From Thermohalobaculum sp039821125 (GTDB taxonomy: Bacteria; Pseudomonadota; Alphaproteobacteria; Rhodobacterales; Rhodobacteraceae): 64,000 nucleotides of DNA. The stretch covers positions 62,001-126,000 of the forward strand of contig JBCBOR010000001.1 of NCBI GenBank assembly GCA_039821125.1, written 5' to 3'. Shown piece by piece: positions 16,962 to 25,173 of the stretch (the stretch's first letter is position 1; each line of letters begins with the position of its first letter). The notes under the pieces are model-generated. The model saw only the letters and a list, made by a program, of their open reading frames with translations, did not search any database and was not told where the DNA came from. The position numbers were made by a program, and so were the translations under genes.

Positions 16962-17945
16962 ATGGTTGTCGATGACTTCATCACTGATCTGCCGCTCGCC
17001 TCGGGCGGGGTTCTGCCCGGGGCACGGTGCCGCTATGCGGTCTGGGGTGAATTGAACGCGGCGCGGGATAATCTGATCCTCTACCCCACGCGGTTCGGTG
17101 GCACCCATGTGCAGAACGCGTTCCTGATCGGACCGGGCCTGGCGCTGGATCCCCAAAAATACTGCATCGTGGTACCCAACATGCTGGGGAACGGCGAGAG
17201 CGCCTCACCGTCGAACACACCCGGCTTTCCGCGTGTCACCCATGCCGACAACATCGAGTTGCAGCGCCGCCTGCTGGCCGAGCGTTTCGGAAGTGCACCC
17301 ATCGCCTTGGCCGTTGGCTGGTCCATGGGTGCGCAGCAGTCGTATCGCTGGGCGGTCGAGGAACCCGATCGAATCGCCCGCCTTCTGACAATTTGCGGCA
17401 CCGCGCGAACGACGGCACACAACAAGGTGTTCCTTGAGGGTGTTCTCGCAGCCCTGTCCGCCGACCCGCGCTATGACACAGGTCAGAGCCCAGTGGCGGG
17501 CCTACGAGCCGCCGGGCGGCTGTATGCAGGCTGGGCATACTCTCAACCCTGGATCAACCGTGCGGGGTGGCAGGCCGAGACAATCCGCTCGGCCTTTCGC
17601 GCGTTTGCCGATGTCGATGACTGGCTGACCGGATACTGGGACCACCTGTTCATGGCCCGCCATGCAGGGGATCTGACCGCCTGTGCGCAGACCTGGATTG
17701 CCAATGATGTCGCGGATGGCGGAGACCTAGCGGCAGCGCTCGGCCGGATCTCAGCGAAGACCCATGTGATGACAGCGACGACGGATCTCTACTTCACACC
17801 GGCCGATTGCGCCGCCGAGGCCGCGATGATCCCCGGCGCCGCCTACAGCGATATCGAGACCGACTGGGGCCACATGTGTGGCTCGGGCCAGTCGGTCGAT
17901 GACACTACTGTCATCGATGCTGCTATTCGGAATATCCTGGCTTAG
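16962..17945 (+). CDS. MetX-like alpha/beta-hydrolase (homoserine acetyltransferase family)
   Basis: A 327-residue protein with the nucleophile elbow GWSMGAQQ, an acid in TTDLYFTPAD and the His in DWGHMCG. The order and the LDPQKYCIVVPNMLGNGESASPSNTPG segment are those of the MetX-type hydrolase branch. Many members are not true homoserine acetyltransferases, so the substrate is uncertain. It starts 14 bp after the GS-family ligase and is probably co-transcribed with it. ATG 16962 is used because the longer frame overlaps the ligase. Confidence 0.75.
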   Translation: MVVDDFITDLPLASGGVLPGARCRYAVWGELNAARDNLILYPTRFGGTHVQNAFLIGPGLALDPQKYCIVVPNMLGNGESASPSNTPGFPRVTHADNIELQRRLLAERFGSAPIALAVGWSMGAQQSYRWAVEEPDRIARLLTICGTARTTAHNKVFLEGVLAALSADPRYDTGQSPVAGLRAAGRLYAGWAYSQPWINRAGWQAETIRSAFRAFADVDDWLTGYWDHLFMARHAGDLTACAQTWIANDVADGGDLAAALGRISAKTHVMTATTDLYFTPADCAAEAAMIPGAAYSDIETDWGHMCGSGQSVDDTTVIDAAIRNILA

Positions 17946-17994
17946 CCGCACCGAAGGCATGGACCGATCAACCCGGCGACGTGGCGACCGGTGG

Positions 17995-18366
17995 CTACTT
18001 CGAGTATTTGCTCAGAACGGTGGAAAGCTGCGGTAGTGTCACAGGTTTCGCGATGACACCGGTGAACCCATTCTCGATGCAGCGGCGCACGTCCTTCCAG
18101 TTGTCATCTGCTGTCACGGCAATGACGGGGAGCGTCTTGAGCGGTTCGACTTCGGACGCGCGCATGGTGGCCACAACCTCTGTGCCCGAGAGCCGCGGCA
18201 TGTGAATGTCGAGGAGCACCACGTCGATCTCGCTGTGAGCTTCGGTCACCTTGTCAAGACAGCCCTGCCCATCATCGACCGAGACACAGGCATACCCCAG
18301 TTGCTCGCACATCCGATTGATCACGAAGCGCGTGACAAAATCGTCTTCAACAACGAGGACTGTCAT
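17995..18366 (-). CDS. Single-domain response regulator (receiver only)
   Basis: A 123-residue CheY-like receiver: VLVVEDD acidic pocket, phosphoacceptor Asp in VVLLDIHMP near residue 55, the Thr/Ala switch in VIAVTAD, and the Lys in VIAKPV. There is no output domain. ATG 18366 starts right at the receiver. It is convergent with the MetX-like gene and has no histidine kinase nearby, so its partner is elsewhere. Confidence 0.85.
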   Translation of the reverse strand: MTVLVVEDDFVTRFVINRMCEQLGYACVSVDDGQGCLDKVTEAHSEIDVVLLDIHMPRLSGTEVVATMRASEVEPLKTLPVIAVTADDNWKDVRRCIENGFTGVIAKPVTLPQLSTVLSKYSK

Positions 18367-18745
18367 GACAGGTCGGCGCTGTTCTCGTGCCGCGCCCCGA
18401 TGCTGACGACCGTTGAGTTGATCGTCGAGCTTGGACAAATGCACCTTGCAGGTACGGTCAAGAAATGGACCTCCTGAAATTTCGCTGGGAGTGATCGACT
18501 TGGCTTAGCGATTTCCTGCTCAATGCCAAGTTGTTTTTACCGAGAGGCCACCGCGGCGTCTCAGCTCCTTGGTCTGCCGCCAAGTTGGTCTGCCACCAAA
18601 CCCATGAAGGTTGGGGGGCTGCTGACCCGCCAGGTGACGAGGCCATCTCTGTGATGATCATCTGCCGATCACGGTGGACAGGAATGAAACCACCGATATT
18701 CTGGCAAGACATAACACGATTACAAATTCGATCTGGGAGGATCAC
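18367..18745. other. 379-bp gene-free control region upstream of the TRAP operon
   Basis: No credible gene. It contains two tandem 16-bp elements (18569-18600, separate entry), a perfect 7-bp inverted repeat ACTTGGC/GCCAAGT (18498-18504, 18525-18531) followed by a T-rich stretch, and a clear ribosome site (GGGAGG) before the TAXI gene. It is likely the promoter and operator region of the transporter. Confidence 0.5.
18569..18600. promoter_or_regulatory. Tandem candidate operators, TTGGT-N5-ACCAA type
   Basis: TTGGTCTGCCGCCAAG (18569-18584) is followed without a gap by TTGGTCTGCCACCAAA (18585-18600). The second unit is a perfect 5-5-5 dyad and the first has one mismatch. A tandem pair of dyads 146 bp upstream of the TAXI start resembles a repressor or activator site, GntR-like in form. 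No regulator gene is adjacent. Confidence 0.5.
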
Positions 18746-19708
18746 ATGACACAACTCGCACGGCGGTTGCTGCCCGGCATCGCAGCGCTGGCTCTGGCTT
18801 CCGCGCCGGTTCACGCAGACACATTCGTTCGCATGGTCTCGGGACCATCCGGTGGGTCATGGTATCCGCTCGGCGCCAAGATCATGCAGGTCTTTGACGA
18901 GAACGTTGAAGGCATCTCGACTTCGAACACGTCGGGCGGCGGGATCTCGAACGTTCTGTCGGTCAATGGCGGTGATGCCGAGATCGGCTTCTCCTACGCC
19001 CACACCACCGCAAACGGGTTCAATGGCGTCGGCAAGTTCTCGAAACCGCAGCCCGATGTCCGTCATTTCGCAACGCTCTACGGCTCGATGTTCCAGGTCG
19101 CGGTGCGCGCCGACAGCGACATCAAGACCTTCGCCGACATGAAGGACAAGAATATCAGCCCCGGCAAAGCCAAGTGGACGGGAACCGCCTTCGCGGAGTC
19201 GATCCTGAACCACTACGGGATCTCGTTTGACGACATCAAGGCGAACGGTGGCACGGTGCACCATGTGAACTACACCGAGTCGGTCGCCCTGATGAAAGAC
19301 GGCCATATCGACGTCTTCATGGCGGCGACCAACATGCCTCAGGCCAGCTTCATCGAACTGGAGCAATCCCCCGGCATCCGCTTCATCGGCCTGCCCAAGG
19401 AAGACCAGCAGGCGATCATTGCAGCCAACCCCGGCTTCATCGAAGGCACGATGCCCAAGGGCGTCTACGATTCGCTGGACGAAGAACTGAACTCGCTCGG
19501 CATCGTCGTGAACATGGTCGTGCACAAGGATCTGCCGGACGAGATGGTCTACAACATGTGCAAGGTGTTCTGGGAGAACCACGGCACGTTTGCCGAGGTC
19601 AAGTCGGTCTGGAACCGGGTGAAGCAGGAAGACGCGCTGAACGGCGTGGCCATCCCGGTCCATCCCGGTGCGCAGAAGTGTTATGACGAACTGGGCGTGA
19701 CCGGCTGA
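18746..19708 (+). CDS. TAXI-family TRAP transporter substrate-binding protein
   Basis: A 320-residue exported protein with signal peptide MTQLARRLLPGIAALALASA..VHA (about 1-24), then TFVRMVSGPSGGSWYPLGAKI, the hallmark of TAXI (TRAP-associated extracytoplasmic immunogenic) receptors. ATG 18746 has GGGAGG upstream; earlier in-frame starts are poor. It delivers a substrate, probably an organic acid, to the permease encoded next. The substrate is not evident from neighbours. Confidence 0.9.
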   Translation: MTQLARRLLPGIAALALASAPVHADTFVRMVSGPSGGSWYPLGAKIMQVFDENVEGISTSNTSGGGISNVLSVNGGDAEIGFSYAHTTANGFNGVGKFSKPQPDVRHFATLYGSMFQVAVRADSDIKTFADMKDKNISPGKAKWTGTAFAESILNHYGISFDDIKANGGTVHHVNYTESVALMKDGHIDVFMAATNMPQASFIELEQSPGIRFIGLPKEDQQAIIAANPGFIEGTMPKGVYDSLDEELNSLGIVVNMVVHKDLPDEMVYNMCKVFWENHGTFAEVKSVWNRVKQEDALNGVAIPVHPGAQKCYDELGVTG

Positions 19709-19735
19709 GCCAAGACCGCCATTTGTGCTGGCGTA

Positions 19736-19756
19736 CCCTCCCCCCTCGGGGGAGGG
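19736..19756 (+). other. Strong hairpin between TRAP receptor and permease genes
   Basis: CCCTCCCCC (19736-19744) pairs perfectly with GGGGGAGGG (19748-19756) in the 67-bp gap, with no U tract. Such elements often stabilise the upstream message so that the binding protein is made in excess over the permease. Confidence 0.6.
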
Positions 19757-19775
19757 CTAGGGAGGGGGCGCGCTG

Positions 19776-21803
19776 ATGACCGACACGGCAACGCCCGACA
19801 AGGGTTCAATCACCTATCAGGAACCGCAGGAGCTGGGCTTCCTCGAGCGCCTTCTGGTGCACAGGGGCATAACAGCCGCGAACGCGCTGTTGTTCTTCTG
19901 CGCGACGATCTCGATCGGCCTTGCGATCTTTCACCTGTACACGGCGGTTTTTGGCACGCCCGAGGGGCGGTCCTTTCGGTCTGTGCACCTGACGGTGATG
20001 CTGACGCTCGCCATCCTGATGTACCCGCTCTTCCGCAAGTCGATGCGCGACCCGGTGCTGATCGACGGCGATCCGCGCAATGCGCTGCGCCTGACGGGTC
20101 TGGTGATCGATCTGATCCTCGTCGGCCTCGTTCTATTCGTCCAGCTCTGGACGATCTGGGACATCACCGATTTTCACATGCGCTATGGCGAGAAAGACCC
20201 GCCGGATCTGATCGTCGGCGGCATCCTGATCGCGCTGGTGTTCGAGGCAACCCGCCGCGCCGTTGGCTGGGCCATGGTGATCATCACCGGCTTTTTCATG
20301 TTCCACGCGCTGAACGCGGACAAGTTCATCGGGTTCTTCTACGGCCCGCCCGTGCGCTGGGGCAAATTCGTTGACACGCTGTTCATGTCGTCGGACGGGA
20401 TCTTCGGGATCCCACTGCATGTCTGCGCAACCTATATCGTGCTTTTCATCATCTTCGGCGCGGTGCTGATCCGCTCGGGCGCGGGCAAGTTCTTCATCGA
20501 CCTCGCGGTCAGCCTGACCGGGCACAAGATCGGCGGCCCGGCCAAGGCCGCTGCCGTTGCCTCCGGGTTTATGGGCACGGTGTCCGGGTCGGCTGTCGCC
20601 AACGTCGTGACCACCGGGTCGTTCACCATCCCGCTCATGAAACGCGTCGGCTACCGGGCCAAGTTCGCCGCCGCGGTCGAGGCGTGTGCGTCGTCCGGGG
20701 GCCAGATCACCCCGCCGATCATGGGGGCTGCGGCCTTCATCATGGCCGAGTTCCTCGGCACCTCGTATATCAACATCATCATCGCAGCGATCATCCCGGC
20801 CCTGCTCTATTTCGCGACGATCTACTTCATGGTGCATCTCGAGGCCGAGAAGCACGGCATCGGCTCCATCCCGAAATCCGAGCTGCCGCAGACCTGGGAT
20901 GTGCTGCGCCGTGGCTGGCACCTGCTGATCGCGCTGTTCGTGCTGATCGCGTTCCTGCTCTATGGCTACACGCCGATGAAGTCGGCCTTCTTCGGGTTGG
21001 CCTCGCTGGTCGCGCTCAGCTTCATCAACCCGGCGACCCGGATGAGCCCGGTCGATTTGCTCGCCGCGCTGGAGTCGGGCGTGCGCAACACGGTCCCTGT
21101 GTCGGTCGCCTGTGCCTGCGCGGGACTGATCATCGGATCAGTCTTCGTCTCAGGTCTCGGGCTGAAGTTCACCCAGTCGGTGATCGACCTTGCCGACGGG
21201 AACCTCCTGATCCTGCTGGCGTTGACCGGCGTTGCCTCGATCATCCTCGGCATGGGGATCACGACGACCGCGGTCTACATCACGGTCGCAGCCCTGATCG
21301 TGCCAGCGCTGGTCAAGATCGGGATCGAGCCCATCGCCGCCCACATGTTCGCCTTCTACTTCGGTGTGGTGTCCACGATCACGCCGCCCGTCGCCCTTGC
21401 GGCCTTTGCAGGGGCCGCCATCGCAAAGACGCCGCCCATGGCGACAGCGGTCGAGGCGACACGGGTCGGCATCGCGAAATACCTCGCGCCTCTGATCTTC
21501 GTCTACAATCCGTCACTGCTGTTCGTCGGGCCGCTCTGGATGACGGCGGTGTCCTCCGCGCTTGCGCTGGCTGGGCTCTGGGTCCTCTCCATGGCGCTCG
21601 AAGGCTGGTATCGCGGCGCGCTCGGTGCTTTGCATCGCGCGGGTCTGCTGATTGCTGCGATCCTGCTCCTCTACCCGCCAACGCACGAGTTGTTCGGCCT
21701 CGGAGGCTGGGTCGTCTCCGGCATCGGCGTCGCCCTCGCCGCGGCCGTGATCATGGTCCGCATATCCGAGACCCGGCCCACACCGACGGAGGCCGCAGAA
21801 TGA
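19776..21803 (+). CDS. Fused TRAP permease (4TM/12TM, DctQM type)
   Basis: A 675-residue polytopic protein. The N-terminal four-helix DctQ-like part (about 1-200) is fused to a DctM-like 12-helix region carrying AAAVASGFMGTVSGSAVANV and SSGGQITPPIMGAAAF, the TRAP large-subunit motifs. The fusion is the usual architecture for TAXI systems, which use an ion gradient. The stop overlaps the ATG of the following small gene (ATGA). Confidence 0.93.
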   Translation: MTDTATPDKGSITYQEPQELGFLERLLVHRGITAANALLFFCATISIGLAIFHLYTAVFGTPEGRSFRSVHLTVMLTLAILMYPLFRKSMRDPVLIDGDPRNALRLTGLVIDLILVGLVLFVQLWTIWDITDFHMRYGEKDPPDLIVGGILIALVFEATRRAVGWAMVIITGFFMFHALNADKFIGFFYGPPVRWGKFVDTLFMSSDGIFGIPLHVCATYIVLFIIFGAVLIRSGAGKFFIDLAVSLTGHKIGGPAKAAAVASGFMGTVSGSAVANVVTTGSFTIPLMKRVGYRAKFAAAVEACASSGGQITPPIMGAAAFIMAEFLGTSYINIIIAAIIPALLYFATIYFMVHLEAEKHGIGSIPKSELPQTWDVLRRGWHLLIALFVLIAFLLYGYTPMKSAFFGLASLVALSFINPATRMSPVDLLAALESGVRNTVPVSVACACAGLIIGSVFVSGLGLKFTQSVIDLADGNLLILLALTGVASIILGMGITTTAVYITVAALIVPALVKIGIEPIAAHMFAFYFGVVSTITPPVALAAFAGAAIAKTPPMATAVEATRVGIAKYLAPLIFVYNPSLLFVGPLWMTAVSSALALAGLWVLSMALEGWYRGALGALHRAGLLIAAILLLYPPTHELFGLGGWVVSGIGVALAAAVIMVRISETRPTPTEAAE

Positions 21804-22024
21804 AGCGCATCTTCCTCGGCCCACTGATCCATTGGCTGATCATCACGGTGATCATCGGTCTTGGCTGGTATAGCGGCCTCGGCCGCACCCATGTCTCGCA
21901 GTTCAACATCTTCCTGATCCTGCTGATCGTGCTCACCATCGCCGTGCTGGTGATCGTGCTGAAGACCTCACCGCCAGGAAAACAGGTTACACGCGAGCCG
22001 TTGGACGACGACACCCGCCACTGA
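21800..22024 (+). CDS. 74-residue two-helix membrane protein coupled to the TRAP permease
   Basis: ATG 21800 overlaps the permease stop (ATGA), implying translational coupling. Two hydrophobic segments, FLGPLIHWLIITVIIGLGWY and FNIFLILLIVLTIAVLVIVL, are followed by a polar tail ending PLDDDTRH. No family was recognised. Given the fused permease already has a DctQ-like part, this is an extra component, possibly a stability or regulatory subunit (inference). Confidence 0.75.
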   Translation: MKRIFLGPLIHWLIITVIIGLGWYSGLGRTHVSQFNIFLILLIVLTIAVLVIVLKTSPPGKQVTREPLDDDTRH

Positions 22025-22142
22025 CCGCACACCCGGTCACCCATGCATCCAGATGCCCCGACGTCACGACTGGTGTCGGGGCGCACATGGGCCTACCTGA
22101 TCTGCCGGGGTGAAAGACACAGCGAAACGAGGAGTTCATGCG

Positions 22143-23093
22143 ATGCACTGGCGCGATCGCATCTTCAATCTTGACGCCTGGTTGGAAGCGAATTTCCCGC
22201 CTGCGGGCGATCTGATCTCCGTCGATGATCAAACGATCCACGCGATTGCGGCCGGACCTGAAGGCGAAACCGAATGTGGTGTGCCGCTCATCCTCCTGCA
22301 CGGCGCCAGCGGGAATGCACTGGACTGGCAGGTTTCTGTCCTGCCTGAGCTTGCGCGGCGGTACCGCGTTGTCGCTCTCGACCGGCCCGGGTTCGGTCAT
22401 TCCAGCCCGCCACCGCGCGACGATACGTCTCTGGCTGGGCAGGTTCGTATCTTGCGCGCGGCGCTGCACAAGATGGGGCACCGGCGCTACATTCTTGTCG
22501 GGCACAGCTACTCCGGCGCACTGATACTGCGCTGGGCGCTCGACTTCCCAGAGGAGGTCGCCGGTCTGGTTCCCATATCGGGGGCGACCTGCGATTGGGG
22601 TGGCGGGCTTGGCCCGGGCAATCACCTCAAGGGCGCGCCCGTGATCGGGCGGGCAATCGCCGCGTTGGCCCGTGTCCTTGCAACGCGCAGCTATCTGAAG
22701 GGCGCACTGGCTGAAATCTTTGCGCCTCAACCGGTACCGCCGGAGTATCTTGCCACCGCGGGGGTCGAGTTCGTCCTTCGCCCCGGCACCTTTAGCCTCA
22801 ACGCTGCGATGATGCGTGATCTTGGCGGCCTTGTGACAGCACAGACACCGGACTACAGCCGGATCATGTGTCCCGTGACAGCGATCCACGGTACCGCGGA
22901 TATCATTGTCCCCATCGATCTCCACGCGGATGTGCTGGCACGGACTCTGCCGGACGCGCATATTGTCAGCCTGGATGGTATCGGCCACATGCCACACCAC
23001 GTTGCTTCAGGCGATGTGATCGCTGCGATTGATGCGCTGACAGATCGAGTGAACCGCAAGAGGCAGCCGGAGGATGCCGCTACCGGGTCGTAA
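22143..23093 (+). CDS. Alpha/beta-hydrolase, substrate unknown
   Basis: A 316-residue alpha/beta-hydrolase with oxyanion-loop motif LLHGASGNALDW, nucleophile elbow VGHSYSG, acid in HGTADIIVP and catalytic His in GIGHMPHH. ATG 22143 follows GAGGAGTT. No signal peptide. It ends 1 bp before the convergent pncA end. Its place beside a heterocycle cluster could be chance; no specific substrate can be assigned. Confidence 0.8.
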   Translation: MHWRDRIFNLDAWLEANFPPAGDLISVDDQTIHAIAAGPEGETECGVPLILLHGASGNALDWQVSVLPELARRYRVVALDRPGFGHSSPPPRDDTSLAGQVRILRAALHKMGHRRYILVGHSYSGALILRWALDFPEEVAGLVPISGATCDWGGGLGPGNHLKGAPVIGRAIAALARVLATRSYLKGALAEIFAPQPVPPEYLATAGVEFVLRPGTFSLNAAMMRDLGGLVTAQTPDYSRIMCPVTAIHGTADIIVPIDLHADVLARTLPDAHIVSLDGIGHMPHHVASGDVIAAIDALTDRVNRKRQPEDAATGS

Positions 23094-23094
23094 G

Positions 23095-23715
23095 TCAGGT
23101 CGGCTCTATGGACGCGCTCTGCACGATCTCCACGCCGTGGTCGCGCATCTCCTCCATTGCCGCAGCCAACGAGCCGTCGAGATCAATGGCGCGGCAGGCA
23201 TCCTCGACAACCCGAACCTTGTGGCCCAGCTTGGCCGCATCGACCGCGGAAAACCGAACGCAGAAGTCCGTGGCGAGGCCAACCATGGTCAACCGCTCGA
23301 TACAGCGCTCGTGCAGGTATCCGGCAAGACCTGTAACGGTGGCATGATCGTTCTCGAAAAACGCGGAATAGCTGTCGATTTCCGGCCGAAAGCCCTTGCG
23401 GATGATGAGATCAGCCGTGTTCGTTTCAAGATCGGCATGTAGCCGCGCGCCATCCGTCCCTTGCACACAGTGCACGGGCCAGAGTACCTGTGGCCCGTAG
23501 GGCATCTGCGTCACCGAGAACGGCTCAGCACCCTCATGGTTCGCCGCGAACGAGCGGTGATCTGCGGGGTGCCAATCCTGCGTCAGAACGATGGTCTCAA
23601 AGCGTTGCTGCAAGCGGTTGATGACCGGGACAACCGCATCGCCATCGGTCACCGCCAAGGCACCGCCCGGACAAAAGTCGTTCTGCACATCGATGATCAG
23701 CAGCGCGTCCAGCAT
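23095..23715 (-). CDS. pncA: Nicotinamidase (isochorismatase-like hydrolase)
   Basis: A 206-residue protein with catalytic Asp in LLIIDVQNDFCPGG, metal ligands in TQDWHPADH, Lys in IIRKGF and nucleophile Cys in GLATDFCV: the PncA set and length. It hydrolyses nicotinamide to nicotinate plus ammonia, for NAD salvage or as first step of catabolism. It lies 7 bp behind marR and faces away from the hydroxylase/reductase block, which makes a catabolic role attractive. Confidence 0.93.
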   Translation of the reverse strand: MLDALLIIDVQNDFCPGGALAVTDGDAVVPVINRLQQRFETIVLTQDWHPADHRSFAANHEGAEPFSVTQMPYGPQVLWPVHCVQGTDGARLHADLETNTADLIIRKGFRPEIDSYSAFFENDHATVTGLAGYLHERCIERLTMVGLATDFCVRFSAVDAAKLGHKVRVVEDACRAIDLDGSLAAAMEEMRDHGVEIVQSASIEPT

Positions 23716-23722
23716 CGGCCCC

Positions 23723-24211
23723 TCACGCGATTTTCTCCAACAGCGAGAGAAGGGACCGGCGCTCCTCCGCTGTCAAGGGCGCCAGCGTGTCCTCGCTGAT
23801 CGAAAAGGCCGCGGTCGCGAGACGGGCAAAAAGAGCGCGCCCCTCCGCCGTCAGATCGACGATCACGCGACGGCGGTCTTTCAGGCTCGGCGCCATGGCG
23901 ACGAGGCCCCGCGCCTGAAGGCGATCCACGACGCCTTTCAGCGTGGCAGCATCCATCGCTGTTGCACGCCCGAGATCGGCCTGACTGAGCGGCCCCCTTT
24001 CGTAGACGCGTGCCATCGCCGCGAACTGGGTCGATGTCAGATCGCCGATCCGTTCCGCGAAGATCGCAAGATGGCGCTGCGAGGCACGCCGCAGCAGATA
24101 CCCGATCTGCGCGTCCAGCCGATAGGCCTCCGCAGCATCGGTATCTGCGGGACGCGATGCAGCGGCGACCCGTATCGCCGTGTCGGCAAGATCGGCAGTG
24201 TCATCAGGCAT
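23723..24211 (-). CDS. MarR family transcriptional regulator
   Basis: A 162-residue protein with a winged helix in LTSTQFAAMARVYERGPLSQ, recognition helix region GRATAMDAATLKGVVDRLQARGL and wing SLKDRRRVIVDLT, the MarR layout. It is first in a marR-pncA operon and divergent from the FAD-subunit gene across a perfect dyad, so it probably represses both units until a pathway metabolite binds. Confidence 0.9.
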   Translation of the reverse strand: MPDDTADLADTAIRVAAASRPADTDAAEAYRLDAQIGYLLRRASQRHLAIFAERIGDLTSTQFAAMARVYERGPLSQADLGRATAMDAATLKGVVDRLQARGLVAMAPSLKDRRRVIVDLTAEGRALFARLATAAFSISEDTLAPLTAEERRSLLSLLEKIA

Positions 24212-24263
24212 AGCTCACCGAAGCTTGCGGCGGAAAATCCGTTTGACAGGTATTCCAGCGCCC

Positions 24264-24279
24264 TTCAAATTCATTTGAA
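24264..24279. promoter_or_regulatory. Candidate MarR operator
   Basis: TTCAAA-TTCA-TTTGAA is a perfect 6-4-6 dyad in the 125-bp divergent region between marR and the FAD-subunit gene. It overlaps the near-palindrome ATTCATTTGAAT (24269-24280). Size and AT-rich arms fit MarR boxes; binding is inferred from position. Confidence 0.6.
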
Positions 24280-24336
24280 TACAAACAATCTCGTTGCGGT
24301 TCTGTCAATGGACCGCGGGCCGACGGGAGCGCCGAT

Positions 24337-25173
24337 TTGGGCTATGTAAGACCCACCGATCTGACCACAGCGCTCGCTCATCTGGCTGAGCGGGAGTGGA
24401 CCGTTCTGGCAGGCGGTACCGATCTCTACCCCGCCACGGTGGCGCAACATCTTGGCGGAGACGTTCTCGACATCAACGGTCTGGACGACCTGCGCGGTAT
24501 CAGCGAGGCGGACGATGGCTGGCGCATCGGCGCTCGGACAACGTGGACCGATGTGGTGCGCGCGGATCTGCCGCCCGCCTTTCAAGCACTGCAGCAGGCC
24601 GCGCGGGAAGTCGGCTCGGTCCAGATCCAGAATTCCGGCACGCTGGCGGGCAACATCTGCAACGCCTCTCCCGCCGCTGACGGTGTTCCGGCGCTGCTGG
24701 TACTGGATGCGGAGGTCGAGCTTTCGGCGCAGACGGGTCGGCGCACGCTGCCGCTTGGTGACTTTCTGACAGGACCGAGATCCACGGCTCTCGCGCCCGT
24801 TGAGTTGGTGACAGCAGTGATTGTGCCCAGGCGGTCAGCACAGGGAGTTTCCACGTTCGCGAAGCTGGGTGCACGGAAGTATCTTGTCATCTCGATCGCG
24901 ATGGCCGCGGTCCGGATGGTAATGGATGGCGGGCGCATTGCGGATGCGGCCGTCAGCATTGGGGCATGCTCGGCCGTTGCGGTACGGCTGACCAAAGTCG
25001 AGCGTGTGCTGGTTGGTGCTGTGGCAGATGCAACGACGTCTGATCTCATCCAGAACACCCATGTCGCAGCCGACCTCTCACCCATCGACGATGTCCGGGG
25101 TACGGCAGCCTATCGTGTTCAAGCCGCGACCGAATTGGTGCGCCGCGCCGTTGCTCAGGTCCTTGCGCCATGA
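24337..25173 (+). CDS. FAD-binding subunit of a molybdenum hydroxylase (CoxM/XdhA-like)
   Basis: A 278-residue protein of the CO dehydrogenase/xanthine dehydrogenase FAD-subunit family. It starts G-Y-V-R-P-T-D-L, carries the FAD loops LAGGTDLYP and GSVQIQNSGTLAGNICNASPAADG, and has the C-terminal CoxM domain. The start is TTG at 24337 with GGGAG upstream; no in-frame ATG precedes it. It overlaps the next gene by ATGA and passes electrons from the molybdenum/iron-sulfur subunit to FAD. Nicotinate is the favoured substrate from context. Confidence 0.85.
   Translation: MGYVRPTDLTTALAHLAEREWTVLAGGTDLYPATVAQHLGGDVLDINGLDDLRGISEADDGWRIGARTTWTDVVRADLPPAFQALQQAAREVGSVQIQNSGTLAGNICNASPAADGVPALLVLDAEVELSAQTGRRTLPLGDFLTGPRSTALAPVELVTAVIVPRRSAQGVSTFAKLGARKYLVISIAMAAVRMVMDGGRIADAAVSIGACSAVAVRLTKVERVLVGAVADATTSDLIQNTHVAADLSPIDDVRGTAAYRVQAATELVRRAVAQVLAP

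Noticed and set aside
18498..18540. ACTTGGC/GCCAAGT inverted repeat followed by a T-rich stretch as a terminator
   Set aside because: The loop is 20 bases and no plus-strand gene ends upstream of it. It was left as a note in the control-region entry.
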